A stretch of DNA of 64,000 bases from Maea johnstoni. Its lineage: Eukaryota; Annelida; Polychaeta; Spionida; Magelonidae. Under the pieces are notes generated by a model, which saw nothing but the letters and a program-made list of their open reading frames with translations, was not told the origin of the DNA and did no database searches. The translations under genes and the position numbers were made by a program. This document shows, in pieces, positions 63,461-64,000 of this stretch; within the stretch, counting starts at the first letter, position 1, and each line of letters opens with the position of its first letter. The stretch is from the NCBI GenBank assembly GCA_963942565.1, contig CAWWDR010000266.1, positions 1 through 64,000 of the forward strand, read 5' to 3'.

Positions 63461-63793
63461 GTTGAACACTTATACTTTGCCTTAAAGTTAGTTATTTTTG
63501 CTTGTTTCTCATTTGTACTTGTATGATATTTAGGTACACATGAGATTGCATTGGCTGTACAGCTGTGTATTTTGGAGATTTTTCTTGGCCAGCGGGTGTG
63601 ACAAGCCAGAGAGCAAAATTACACAGTGAAATATTTTTTTCTCTTCAGATTTATTTTCATTCGGTAAAATATTTTGTTTTCATATTAGAGAACAAAATTC
63701 AAGTTTGAAAATGTTTGTATTCAGAAAAGTTTTTCATTTAGTAAAAGTTTTGGTTCTGTAAAACATAAAATCACAAATTAATTTTTTTTTGCC

Positions 63794-64000
63794 TAACCCT
63801 TCCAATGCTGAGGTTACTTTCATCCAAAGCACAAGAACGCAAAGATTTTCTAAAACCATGGAAACCCTGTCACTTTGGTTTTCATTGGATAGCTCTCGCT
63901 GACCACTCAGATGAGTACCCATGTGCAAGGGTTTTAATCTTTTTTCAGATTTTTTGCATCATTTTGTATTGGTCAAATTTAAGCCACCAGCAGCATTAAG
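63794..64000 (+). mobile_element. MITE family A copy at the window end
   Basis: TAACCCTTCCAATGCTGAGG start to CACCAGCAGCATTAAG, cut by the window edge a few bases before its expected end. Confidence 0.88.

Larger units (their letters stand above)
55575..64000. other. intron or upstream region of the Rho-GEF gene, no exon recognised
   Basis: The first exon in the window starts in the last DH helix with phase 0, so further 5' exons must exist. I searched for DH motifs on the minus strand to 64000 and saw none. The space is filled by MITEs, SINEs and minisatellites. A GC-richer island at about 58430-58620 and another at about 59540-59690 are unexplained. Confidence 0.6.

Overview
The window is animal nuclear DNA. 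It has GT-AG introns, a recognisable animal host gene, a tRNA-derived SINE, and many microsatellites and transposons. It probably comes from a marine invertebrate; the mix of BEL/Pao, DIRS/Ngaro-type, Ginger, Merlin, CACTA-like and TTAA-targeting elements would fit a mollusc or another spiralian, but the sequence alone does not fix the species.
Left third (1-23,800): stacked mobile elements. A tyrosine-recombinase (YR) retrotransposon runs off the left edge (1-4737, minus). Next to it is a complete-looking, very young BEL/Pao LTR element (4766-13087, plus; near-identical 550-bp LTRs, 5-bp target duplication) sitting in a stray unit of a palindromic satellite. The main satellite array follows (13691-14189), then a broken second YR element (14190-about 20470, minus). 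That element is split by a 2.96-kb TTAA-flanked DNA transposon (16601-19556), which itself carries a CACTA-like element (16705-17954). A Merlin/ISXO2-type transposase (21565-22542) and a second palindromic array (22951-23466) complete this part.
Middle (23,800-40,400): a SINE with exact target duplications, remains of a Ginger-type integrase gene with GPY/F and PHD-finger exons (25441-28151, minus), fold-back elements, a 4.5-kb element with roughly 540-bp terminal inverted repeats (30691-35234), a third palindromic array inside it, and several minisatellites.
Right part (40,498-64,000): the 3' half of a host gene on the minus strand, an ARHGEF17-like Rho guanine-nucleotide exchange factor. Sixteen exons (40498-55574) join in one open frame of 741 codons through GT-AG introns: end of the DH domain, PH region, then a C-terminal beta-propeller-like region. 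Its introns and the 8.4 kb upstream are filled by three MITE families, SINEs, a LINE fragment and a TTAA-flanked transposon with a Mutator-like-domain fragment.
Two themes stand out. First, three unrelated-looking arrays share one design: an 18-bp palindromic core plus a TGA/TCA spacer, 21-bp period, arranged in inverted halves. Second, elements that use TTAA and have CCC/GGG ends dominate, and they often abut each other across one shared TTAA.
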